Assembly: GCF_041146795.1 (NCBI RefSeq)
Contig: NC_135169.1
Location: forward strand, 12,237,585 to 12,301,584
Direction of reading: 5' to 3'
DNA: 64,000 nucleotides
Origin: Maylandia zebra
Taxonomy: Eukaryota; Chordata; Actinopteri; Cichliformes; Cichlidae
The position numbers were made by a program, and so were the translations under genes. Of this stretch, positions 31,201 to 42,810 are shown one piece after another (the stretch's first letter is position 1; every line of letters begins with the position of its first letter). The notes below the pieces were generated by a model. The model did not search any database, was not told where the DNA came from, and was given only the letters and a program-made list of their open reading frames with translations.

Positions 31201-34200
31201 GATACAACAAGAGCAGGAGAATAATAATGAGAGAGACTCCACAAACCAGTCCAACCATCAACCACACAGGAGACGAAGAGCTGTCAGCTCCTGATACAGT
31301 TACTGTAACAACAAATAGCAATTAATTATTAATAAATTATAATTTTATAAAAAAAAATACTTTTATAAAATGGAGCCAAGTGACTTTAAGAATTAAATCA
31401 GACAATCTAATGTTCATTCTCAGTCATTGGTTTATAAAACTCCATCAAATGTTTTGATCCTGCTCACCTTTAACTGACATCCAGCTCTGTGCTGACTCTC
31501 TTCCTGAGTACTGACACTTGTAGAAACCTTCATCAGACTTTGACACTGCAGAGATCTTCAGCTCCCCTCGGGGATCATTTTGAATAAGTTTGTCATTGTG
31601 ATAGAAAAACACATTGGAAAGTATTTTTTGTGTTCTCAAACTGCAGCTCAGACTAACAGAAGCTCCCTCAGTCACAGGATGAACAGGACTCACCAGGATA
31701 GGACCATCACCATCATCTGTGACACAATCACACACAATTGTTTCAGTCACATCAGCTGCTGCACACTTTGAGAAAAAGCTGACAAACAATAATAAGAATT
31801 TGTCCCAGCTTTGCTGTATGTGAAGTAATTTATGTGGGAATAAAAGACACAAACAGCAGATTTAAAGATACAAGATCAGAGCTTCATGATGAAAAACATT
31901 TGTACAATCTCAAATCCAAGTAGTAAATGTATAATAACATACTCTGTACAGTGATGTTGACTGCACTGCTGAACTCTCCTGATCCAGACTCACACCAGTA
32001 CACTGCAGTATCTGACTTTGATGTGTTGATGTCACATGTGGATCCAGTCATTCTCCTACAGTCAGAGAGTCGGCCGTCCTCAGAGAACTTCCTCACTCTC
32101 CACTCAGGGAAGTTTCCCTCACAGGTCAGTGAGACAGAGTCAGAGGTGAAGTGTTGCACTCTGTCAGGACTCACTGTGAGAGACGCTGCTGAATGAACAT
32201 CTGGAAACAACATGTAGTGAAGAGACAAAGCTCACAGATGTTAGGATTCAAAATATCACAGTGAAAATATACTTTTGCTTTAATGTTTAAAGGGCAGTGC
32301 TAAAAGACGCAATGTTCGTATAATTTTCACCTTCAATGCTAACCCCGCCCCCCAAAAAAACCATCAATTTACATTTTTTTGCTGTTGCATTACTTGAAAA
32401 AAGATAGAATCAAACTGACCTGCAGACCAGACAAACTTTGGTTGACTGTGATCAGTGTGATACTCTGGGTCTCCTCTTCCAGCTCTGCACACATATCCTG
32501 CTGTGTGTGTCTGTCCATGAATGATGTAGGAGTCCTGTGCAGTCCCACTGCCATCAGGTAGCAGCTCATAACTGGAGGATTTCTCTGATAGATCAGGAAC
32601 AGCTTTATACCAGTAGAAGCTCCATCCTGCAGACGCATGTTCAACCTCACAGTTCAGAGTTACTGAGGCTCCAGGACTCAGCCATGATGGAGACACAGTG
32701 AGGACAGGACGGGGTTCATCTGTTCAACAAAGATTTTCTCTCAATGTTTCGTCTCTTAACTCTGAATTCAATGTCACTAAAATGTTGACTCACAAATATT
32801 TATGATGAACTTTAAGAGTGAGACTATCTAAACATGTCAAATATCTCAACATGTACTAATAAAAAGACATTTTTACAAACTGTTTCTATTTCCAGGTTAA
32901 ATGAACTATGACTCTACTTACTGTCAGAAACTGTCAGTGTGACTGAAACACTCCACTCTGTTGTTTCATGCTGTGAACCTTTCATTCTGCCCTTACAGCG
33001 ATAGTTTCCACTGTTGGATGATGAAGCAGATCTAATCCTGTATTCATTTTGATTTGGAGCTTTTATCCTGCTGTTTGTTTCCCACTCATAATCCCACTCA
33101 GTGTCTCCTCCATGGATCTCACATCTGACAGTGATCGTCTCTCCTCTGTATATCTCAGACCAGTTTGGATACAGAGTCACAACAGGCCTGTTTGAGGCTG
33201 TTACTGTTCAAGAAAGTACAATAAAAACACATGAATGTCAAAAATGTTAATGCCTTTTGTTCTTCATCTTCCTCCTTAATCAGGAATTTATCTGACTTCA
33301 TGTTAAACTGACCAGTTTTCCCAATCCTGACTGACTGGCTGTCCTCTGTGTAGTAAACTGGGTTTCCTCTTCCTCCTCTGCACCTGTAGAGTCCTTCCTG
33401 TGAGACACTGATTTGTCCATTTGAGTGGAAAACTGCATCTTGTGTGGTCAGGGCTTCAGAGGATTTCTCATCTCTGTACCAGTAGTATTTCCATCCAGAT
33501 GATGATGATGGGTTCACAGAGCAGGTCAGGGTCACACTGCCCCCTACTGGAACAGCTGTGTTATCAGCTCTCAGTTTGGCCTTTGGTTTATCTGCAGTTC
33601 AGTTTAGAAAAAGAACAAAAGTCAATGACTGAATCAAACCAGTTGAAATAACTTGGTGGAAATATGTAAATAATAAATATCACATAACTTTAATGGTGAA
33701 GCTGCAACAAACTGTACAACTATCACACAAACACAACACTAATCTTTCATATTTAATTTGCTGCATTTCTAAGTTAAAAACACACATGAGGAACAATCAG
33801 TGGATTTAATGTTTCTTAGTGGATGTGGTGGAGCAGCTGAGACAGATCCAGCATTTGTTCTGCATTTCATCTTTCATGTATTAGAGCTGCACAGCAGAGA
33901 AGTTACTCTCATATGTTTTGTTCTCTTCACGGTGAATAAAAAGCTGCTGTTCAGGTTTTTGTTGTTGGAATAAAAACTAAACATTTTACTGACCAACATG
34001 AAAGACAGTTATAAAGCTGTAAGAAAGAAGAAGTGCTTTTTCTTATTTAGATACTCTGGATGAAAGATCTTACATGATACAGTCAGTGTGATGATATCAC
34101 TCCACTCTGAGAAGAAATAGTCCCTTCTGCCCCGGCAGCTGTATCCTCCACTGTCAGACTCAGTAGCTCTGATGATTCTGTATTCATTGGATGTTGGAGG

Positions 34201-37200
34201 TGTGTTTAACTTGGCTGCTCTCCATTCATACGTCCACTGAGCTCCTTCACCTCCCTGAATCTCACATCTGACAGTGACTGTCTCACCGCTGTATGTCTGA
34301 GTCCAGGATGGCTGCAGGGTCACAGTGGGCTTACTGGGAACTGTTCACAGGAAAATATCCAGTTAGAGACAAATAGAAACATGAAGTCATTTTGAAGCCT
34401 GATTTTCTTTTTTCTGTTGTTCAGAGGAGAAAGATTTACTGCATCCTGGTGACATTTTGACTGTAAATGAAGTTGGATTTAAAAGTCAGTGTTTACATTT
34501 ATTTACCGTGTGGTACACGTGTGTGGTGGCCCACTGGTGTATCTGACTCACACAGCCTGTTCTCCACACACTCCACATTTATAAAGTGATCTACAAATCC
34601 TAACATTACAGCTAACAGCTGCATTTTCCCTTTGAAGAACCACTTACAGCTACAGAGACAGGGAGTGAAGGTGGACAGTATATCCTTGTTTTTATGGCAA
34701 CAAATTTACCTTGAAAGTGGTACAACTGTGTATAATATGATTCACAAGCAGAAAGTAAGATTTACAGATGTGTGCAGTGATTTGTGTGCAACTTTTCAGG
34801 TCTCCAGTTCACACAAACTATTGTACAAATGTGTCGACACAAACCTGAGTAACTGCTGATCATTGAGGCACAAATTTTAACGTCCGGATTGTTTTTCAGA
34901 TTTCTTTCTTTAAAATTCATCGTCCATAATTCAGGATGATAATAAATATACTTAATAAAATACAAGATGTCTTAATAAGAAGAAGAGCTTTTTTACCTTT
35001 TAAGAACTTTTTAACAAAAACTTTAAAGAGGAGAAAAACAGCACAGGCCTGTGCAGGCCTACTTTAAATAAAGCATCATTCTGCAGGTCAGTTTGAGTTC
35101 AGAATAAGTAAATAAAATGTAGCTGTGGTCCAATAATTGTAAAATAAGAAGAATAATCATGAAAACTATTTGTATATAATTATGTCTTCAGTCCATTTCA
35201 ATGAGCGATCATCTTCTGTTGTTTTCATGCAGCCACGGGCAGCCCTGAGTATAAAATACATCAGCTCAGGGTCGAAAACATAAAGATATTTATTGCACAA
35301 TAACAGCATATCTGGTGATAATACACAGCTCACAACACCTTAAATACATGTGGACGAATCACCTGACACGCACAGATCACGTCTCGTGCCCACGTGGGGT
35401 TTTGAGTCTAATTTAACTGCCAGCTTCACACAGATCCACAAATGTGAGCTGCTTTCAAGCCACAAATCATTGCTTGTTGATCATATCGTGTGTGTTTGTA
35501 ATACTTTCAACACAAATTTGTCTCCTTATGGAAAGCAGACTTTGTCATGTTGACATGAGTGTCAGAACGGCAGGTTTATCTCCAGATCCACGGCTCTGAC
35601 CCACGGAGACCTCTGGCTGATGCTCAGTGTTCTGAGTTTGGCTCGTAGCTGCTAACTAGCTTTCTGCTCTGGGTCAACTTATGGCAAAGTGCAGAGATGG
35701 AGAGAGGCGTGGGAAGGTCACAGCAGCACACTTTCTTCCTCTGGAGGCGGTGAACACAGTGAACAGCTGGATACTAACATGTGGCTCACAGCTGGGCCTG
35801 TCAGACTCTCTCTGGCTGCAGTAGCTGCTGCTATAAACACACTTTTCTTTTTCTCACTCTGTAAACTTCCTCCTGCAGATGTTGGGGATGTTGTGTGGGA
35901 CTTTTATTTTTCATTTTTTCACCCAAAGCTTGCGGGAGCCACAGCTGAGGGGCGGAAGAGCCGCGGGTTACCGACCCTGATCTGACCTGATGTTAGCTGA
36001 GCTGTTGATGACCTCGGATGACAACATGTTCAGGATTAACCTTTATTTTTGTTTGTTTGTTTGTTTGTTTGTTTGTTTTTATGGCTCTGTGGCTTCATAC
36101 ACAGTCTTTCATATCCCCTTAAAGTCAGTTTAGGATGAAGAAGCATTTAGAAAGAGAGGCCAAAAATATTTAATAAAACACAATTTAAAGACTAACAGCA
36201 GCTAATGAGCGATAAATATGCAGGTTTTCTTTGGAGTTGATGCCACAATGTTTATTTTTACATTTGTATGAATGAGAAACTTAAATAACAGAAAGTTTAA
36301 AACTCACAAATCTCCACAACTGTGACGTCACTGCTGTCCTCTGTGTAGTAAACTGGATCTCCTCTCCCTCCTCTGCAGTGGTACAGACCTCCTTGTGAGA
36401 CACTAATAACTCTGTTTGCTTCATTTCCTCTCATGAGCTGAGCTTTAGAAGAGACTGAATCACGTCTGAACCAGTCAAACTTCCAGCCAGCAGAGCCCTC
36501 CACAGAGCAGCTCAGTGTCACACTGCCCCCTGCTGGTATGACTGAACTTTGTGCTGTCAGTGTGGCTCTGGGTTTACTTGCTGTTGTAGTTAAAGGAAAG
36601 ACAAACATCAGACCGTCAGTTGCTTCATGAAAAACTTTGTTACAATAAATAAATTTCTTACATTTCTTACAGCACTAATCACACTTAAAACATTCACAGA
36701 GTAATTAAAAAAAATTAGTTTCCCTGCATGTGACACATTAGACTGTTTAACAAACTAAAGATTTCACTGATTTATCATTCTCTTATCAAACTGTCATCTC
36801 TGTACATTCCTCTTTAAATTGCTGATATTTTAAGAGCCTCCATGGTGTCTCTCCTTTCTGTTTGCACAGTGAGAAAAACTGTTGTCCTGAGCTGCCTGCA
36901 GACAGCTGGATCATTGTTGGAGTTTTCCTGTTAAGACAGATGTAAACATGAAAACATTAAATGTCAGCATGAATCATGGTCCAACTCACATGAAACTGTC
37001 AGTCTGAAGGCATCACTCCATCCTGTTAAGAGATAGTCACTGCTACCCCGACATCTGTAGTCTCCACTGTGGGACACTGAAACTCTGCTGATCCTGTATT
37101 CACTGGATGTTGGAGGGCTGTTTGTGTTGGGTGCTGTCCATTCATATTTCCACACCTTTCCTTCACCTCCCTGAATCTCACATCTGAGAGTGATTGTCTC

Positions 37201-40200
37201 ACCAGTGAATATCTGAGACCAGCTGTGCTGCAGTTTCACAGCAGCCAAAACTGTTCAACAAACAAATAAACACAAATATTAAATTGAAAAAATCATAAAT
37301 CAATTGTTACTTCAGTTTAATCATGATGTTTCGTTTTATTTCACAACAAAATTTAACCCTCACCTTCTTTCTGAATTGTAACTGCAGCACTGTCCTCTGT
37401 GGAGAAAACTGGATCTCCTCTCCCTCCTCTGCAGTAATAGATGCCTCCTTCTGAAATACTGATAGTGTGCTCTGATGTTCCAGCTCCTATTTTCTGAGCT
37501 CCAGAAAACTGTGAATCATGTCTGAGCCAGTCAAACTTCCAGCCAGCAGAGCCCTCCACAGAGCAGCTCAGTGTCACACTGCCCCCTGCTGGTATGACTG
37601 AACTTTGTGCTGTCAGTGTGGCTCTGGGTTTACTTGCTGTTGTAGTTACAGGAAAGACAAACATCAGACTGTCAGTTGCTTCAGGAAAAACTTTGTTATA
37701 TAACAAATAAAGATTTCAACATAAAAACTCAATAGTAATTTTAAAAAAATCCAATTTATTTTTATTAATTTTCAATTTATGTATTTTTTTAATTCAGTAA
37801 GTGCTTAATAGGTCACAACCCTGGATGATGGGTTAAGAAGGTGGATGGAGTTCAATAATAGATCTCAGGTTTCTCAGGTAGGTCGGTCCCTGATCTCAGT
37901 GTGATCATCACACTTGATGCAAACAGCACCAACAGCACAAGAAAAAAAAAGTGTCTTCACAGCAAATTTGATGAGAGTCAACACCTGGCAGCAGCACACA
38001 TGAGGACAGCACAGGTATCTCAGCTAACTGTTAGCCAGCTAGAGAGCCAGGAGCTAACGCTGGATGTATATAACATGATGAAAACTTTATCAGAGTGAAT
38101 CAAGAATCAGGTGAGACTGTTTTTATGCTCAGCCACCAAACTGTACTCCTAAATGCAGAGACAGGTGAACTATACACTGTTAGCTGATCTGAGGCCAGTT
38201 GATTGTGGTCGCTCTTATTATCAGATTTTTTGTTAATCTGTTTTTTATATAAATGTTTGTTTTAAGGATCATGATCACATAAATATATATGCATAAAGAT
38301 GCATAACCAGTGCACAGTCAGCAGCATTTATCAGTCATAATTTACACAGATGTTTTTCATACTGTATGCTATCCCCGACCCCAACCAGGGCTGTGATGTG
38401 ATAACAGAACTCTTCTCTGGGACAGTGGCGCGGCTGCCCCTCTGTTGGTCTTCCATGGTCTCTTGTGTTCTGGGGGCCTCTGGATGTCTGGAGTTTTGAT
38501 CTCCTCCATACCCGCTTCACACCCTGGAGGACGGGGCTGTGGCCCCCCCACACTCCCTAGCAGATCATTACATGAAGAAACCTTTGGAATGCAAGCATGC
38601 TGATCCACACAGGTATGCACACATGGGTATTCACAGACGCGGACTAAAGCTTTCTTGGCTGCTGCCTCAAAGCACACTGTGCGCTGTCTATCTTGCGTGC
38701 TGCACAATATCGTTTATTACTTAGTAAATACTGATATCTATGACTAGCTAGTTTATTGTGATGGTGCTTTGTTTTCTCTATTATTATGTTGCTCTTTGTT
38801 GTTTGCTGTCTCCTCTGTTTGTTTTTGTTTGTTTGTTTGTTTGTTTTTTTCTCCATACAGGTGACCCAGGAGTTTTTTTTTTTTTTTTTGTCTCTCTTCC
38901 CCCCCCTTCTCACCGTCTCTTCTCCCCTTTGGTTTTCTTTCTTTCTCTCCCCCTCTCTCTCTCATTCATTCCCCCTGTCCTATTTATTAAAAAAAAAAAA
39001 AAAAAAAAAAAAATGACCAAAGATGAACTGAAGCTCTGCCATCACGTAATGTCGCATACTGCTGTTTCTGATGTCATTTTAAAAAAAAAAAAGAAAAAAA
39101 AAAAAAAAAAAAAAGATGCATAACCAGTGCACAGTCAGCAGCATTTATCAGTCATCATAATTTACACAGATGTTATTCATACTGTATGCTATCCCCGACC
39201 CCAACCAGGGCTGTGATGTGATAACAGAACTCTTCTCTGTTGATGATCAGCCTTTTCTTTTTTCAGCATCTGTATTTTCCATCGTCAGACAGCAGCTCTG
39301 CTCATTCTGTGTTTATTGATCATGTTTGATCAACTTAAAATAATTTTTTAAAACAAATAAATAAAGTAATTGTGTCATAATTCAGAGCTGCAGTGGTGAA
39401 AACCACACACATGCACATATGGAAGAAACTGAGTTCATCACATCTGAGTTTAATATTTATGTTACAAAGTTTTTTTTCACTCTGGTGATTATTGTGTTTT
39501 TTTTATCACCACATTTAAAACTGTTTCTCACTGATTTTGCTACTAAGATAAAACAGATAAAACAGAGAACAATATTACCAAATGAAATGTGTCCAACTTA
39601 CATGATACAGTCAGTGTGATGATGTCACCGCACAATGTAAAAGTGCAGCATCTGTATTCTCCACTGTGAGACTCTGTAGCTCTGCTGATTCTGTATTCAG
39701 ATGTTGACGGTGGTTCTAACTTGGCTGATGACATTATAAACATCGAATGGCTTCCACCACTTTCCTGAATCTCACATCTGACAGTGACTGTCTCACTGCT
39801 GTATATCTGAGTCAAGGGTGGCTCGAGGATCACAGTGGGCTTACTGAGAACTGTTCACATAGAAACATCAAGTTAGAGATTGATGGAAGCATAAAGCCAT
39901 TTTGAAGATGTCCTGATTTTTATTGCTGCTGTTAAGAGTCAAAAGATTTACTGCATCCTGGTGACATTTGGACTTGAAAATAATAAGATGTGTTTTCATC
40001 AAACAAATTAAACCATATAAATATTCTGAATAAAACAACAGAGTGACTGCACAGATCTGTGAGGCTGAGATCAACACATAAACACACAAAGTCAGAGGTT
40101 GTAATTTGTCCGTGTGAGCTGTCCACTTTTAAATTGAAACAGGAAGTTTTATTTTATTAATGTTGAGCTGTTATTTTTGCATTTTCATCTTTACATTTAT

Positions 40201-42774
40201 GACTACAGTTTTCATGAGCTCTTGAGGACTTTTTAAACATACTCATTTATTAATATTATGAGGATTCAGTTGCTGAACAGTGTCTCAGCTAATCGAGACA
40301 CTTGCCTGTAGTTTAAACATGATAATCCCCTGTAGTTGCCTTTTATGTCTTATCCTTGAACACTTCACAGCTGAAACACATGTTTGAATATTTTCTGTAT
40401 CAGGGAAAGGAGCACATATAACACGAGAAGTGGCTGCAGATATTCAAATGTAAAATTCTTGAAACAAGTAAAGTCATCCTCAAATACACAAATGTGTCTA
40501 CGCATGAACTGAAGATAGCATCAAGAAGATTTACTGAGATTACATCATTCAGTGAACTGTACACATTTACAGCTGTTATAAACGCTGGTTTCTAAATCAA
40601 TCTCCTCGTCTGTTTGGAGAATCTTTTTCTTCTGAATTTATAAACTCAGCAGTTTCTTGAATGATGATTGCATCACTTTATTCTATGACTGACCCTGTTG
40701 TGTTCCTGTGCAGGTGTACACATGCCTGTGTATCCTTGGAAAGAGCAGTGGCCACCACATCAACACATGTCATACCATGAGCTCTATGAACTCTTCCAAT
40801 CTGGCTTCAGAACACGACACAGCACTGAGACTGTTCTTATCCTCATCCTCCTGGACCTCTCTGCAGCCCTCACACCATCCTTCCTTCCTGCGTAATCAAT
40901 CATCGTCTTCTCACTGGTACCGTGCTCTCTTGCTTTCAGTCAAACCTCTCCAACAGAACACAGTTTGTCTTTGTCACCATGGGAGACTTCAGCTCCACCT
41001 CTGCTCCAGTTAACCACTGTGTGCCCCAAGGTTCTGTGCTTACTTACAAATCCCTCAATGCCCTGGCACCTTAGTATCTCTGACCTGCTGCAACTACACA
41101 GTCTTGGGGTCCGTTCTTCGTACCTCGCTAAGTAAGTTAGCTGGATTTGATTGTTGACGATTTCGCGTGATCTTGGATTGTTCGGTTCTCCGAAGCTCAT
41201 CCGGGACTTGCTGTCATAGCAACAGATCCGTGAGCGTAAACCTGCTCGGGAGCAGGTTTACTTTATGTAAACAAGATTAGATCGCGGCCACGCAGGTATG
41301 TCCGCTTCATTTATACGAAAGCAACAGCGATATTTTACCACTGTTTTACCATAAATAAATAACATCAATGTAACTAAAGATAATGCAGCACTTGATCCTT
41401 TTATTGATTCCATACAGATACATACAGGTCATTTCCTAAAAAAGGGGAAATTTACTATTAATCAATCTATTTCATGTATTTGATTATTTCAGATGTAATT
41501 CATATTTCAGAGTAGTAATTGTAAATTACTTCATGTAATCAAGATGAGAGACCACGGCTATAAAAGCAAAGGTGGATTTGGGAAGCCTGTCGCAGCCATG
41601 TCCTGTCCGTTTACGCGACCAACCCATTGCGGAAGGTGCAAGATTGATAAGGAGAGTCCTCAGAATTCAGCGTATATTGCGGGATAGACAGGATCCTTTA
41701 GCTCAGCCCGACAGTGTGCTCATTGAGAGATATCGATTTTCCCGTGAGGGTATTATTTACTTAACCAACTTGTTGACGAGGGGGTGCAGGACCACCACCT
41801 GTCTTTTTTTGTGATAAATATTACCAATCTGTAGAATATTCTTATATTTCACTTTTACTTGTTCCCATGTTCTAGTGGGTCCTGTTGTGGCTCTAATGTG
41901 AAAGAGGACATAATGTAATATAATATAATATGATATAATGTAATATAATATAATAAATTTACCCTACCGCCTACTGGTGTTGGCCAGAGGGGCCGATGGC
42001 GCAATATGGCAGCCTGGCTTCTGTCAGTCTGTCCCAGGGCAGCTGTGGCTACAACCGTAGCTGCTTCCACCAGTGTGTCAATGTGAGAGTGAATGAATAG
42101 TGGCATTGTAAAGTGCTTTGGGTGCCTTGAAAAGCGCTATATCAATCCACTCCATTATTATTGTTATTATTAAATTACTTACGAGTTTAATTTGTCAGCA
42201 ACTTTCTGCCAGCCCTCTCTCCTTGCTTTTGCAGCCTTTGCAGTGTTCCCTTGCGTTCTGATTAAACTCTGAAACTCCTGAAATCCCTCACTCAAGGGTT
42301 CTTGCTCTGCTGCCGAAAAATACCGAGCGCGCTCCTTTTGACATTTTCGCCGACCAATCAGAGGGTTGCCGATCAATGTTTCTACTATTGATGCGTAGCC
42401 CCTGTTAAGCCACCCAGTGATCTCACATTACTTCATCCAGCTGTACTAATCGTCAACAGCAGGTGTGTTCGGGGAACCGGATTAGCGAGCTCAAAGTTAG
42501 CGCGATGATTTGGTCTTGGATGTAGTAAGCGAAGTACGAAGAACGGACCCCTTGATGCTATGGTCCTAAGCCAAGAGTCTGCTTTCTGTCCTTCACATAA
42601 ACCTCAATGCCTTTGGGACAGAGTCTTCAGTGCAGCGCCCCCCACCTTTGGGAACTCTCTTCCATATGAGATCTGTAATTCCCTGTAACTGGAATCCTTA
42701 AAAAACTTCTCGAAACTCACCTCTTCAGCAAAATCCTAAACCTCTAACTTTTTAGTATCGTTATCGTTATTGTT

Positions 42775-42810
<36 letters not shown>

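Noticed and set aside
35689..35985. 98-codon plus-strand frame in a gene C intron
   Set aside because: It overlaps a hAT end and has no domain or conserved splice sites.
38758..39123. 121-codon plus-strand open frame
   Set aside because: Low-complexity pyrimidine and poly-A translation without domain features.
38297..39239. LTR retrotransposon with 125-bp LTRs
   Set aside because: The repeats lack TG...CA ends, there is no primer-binding site, and the insert ends in poly-A.
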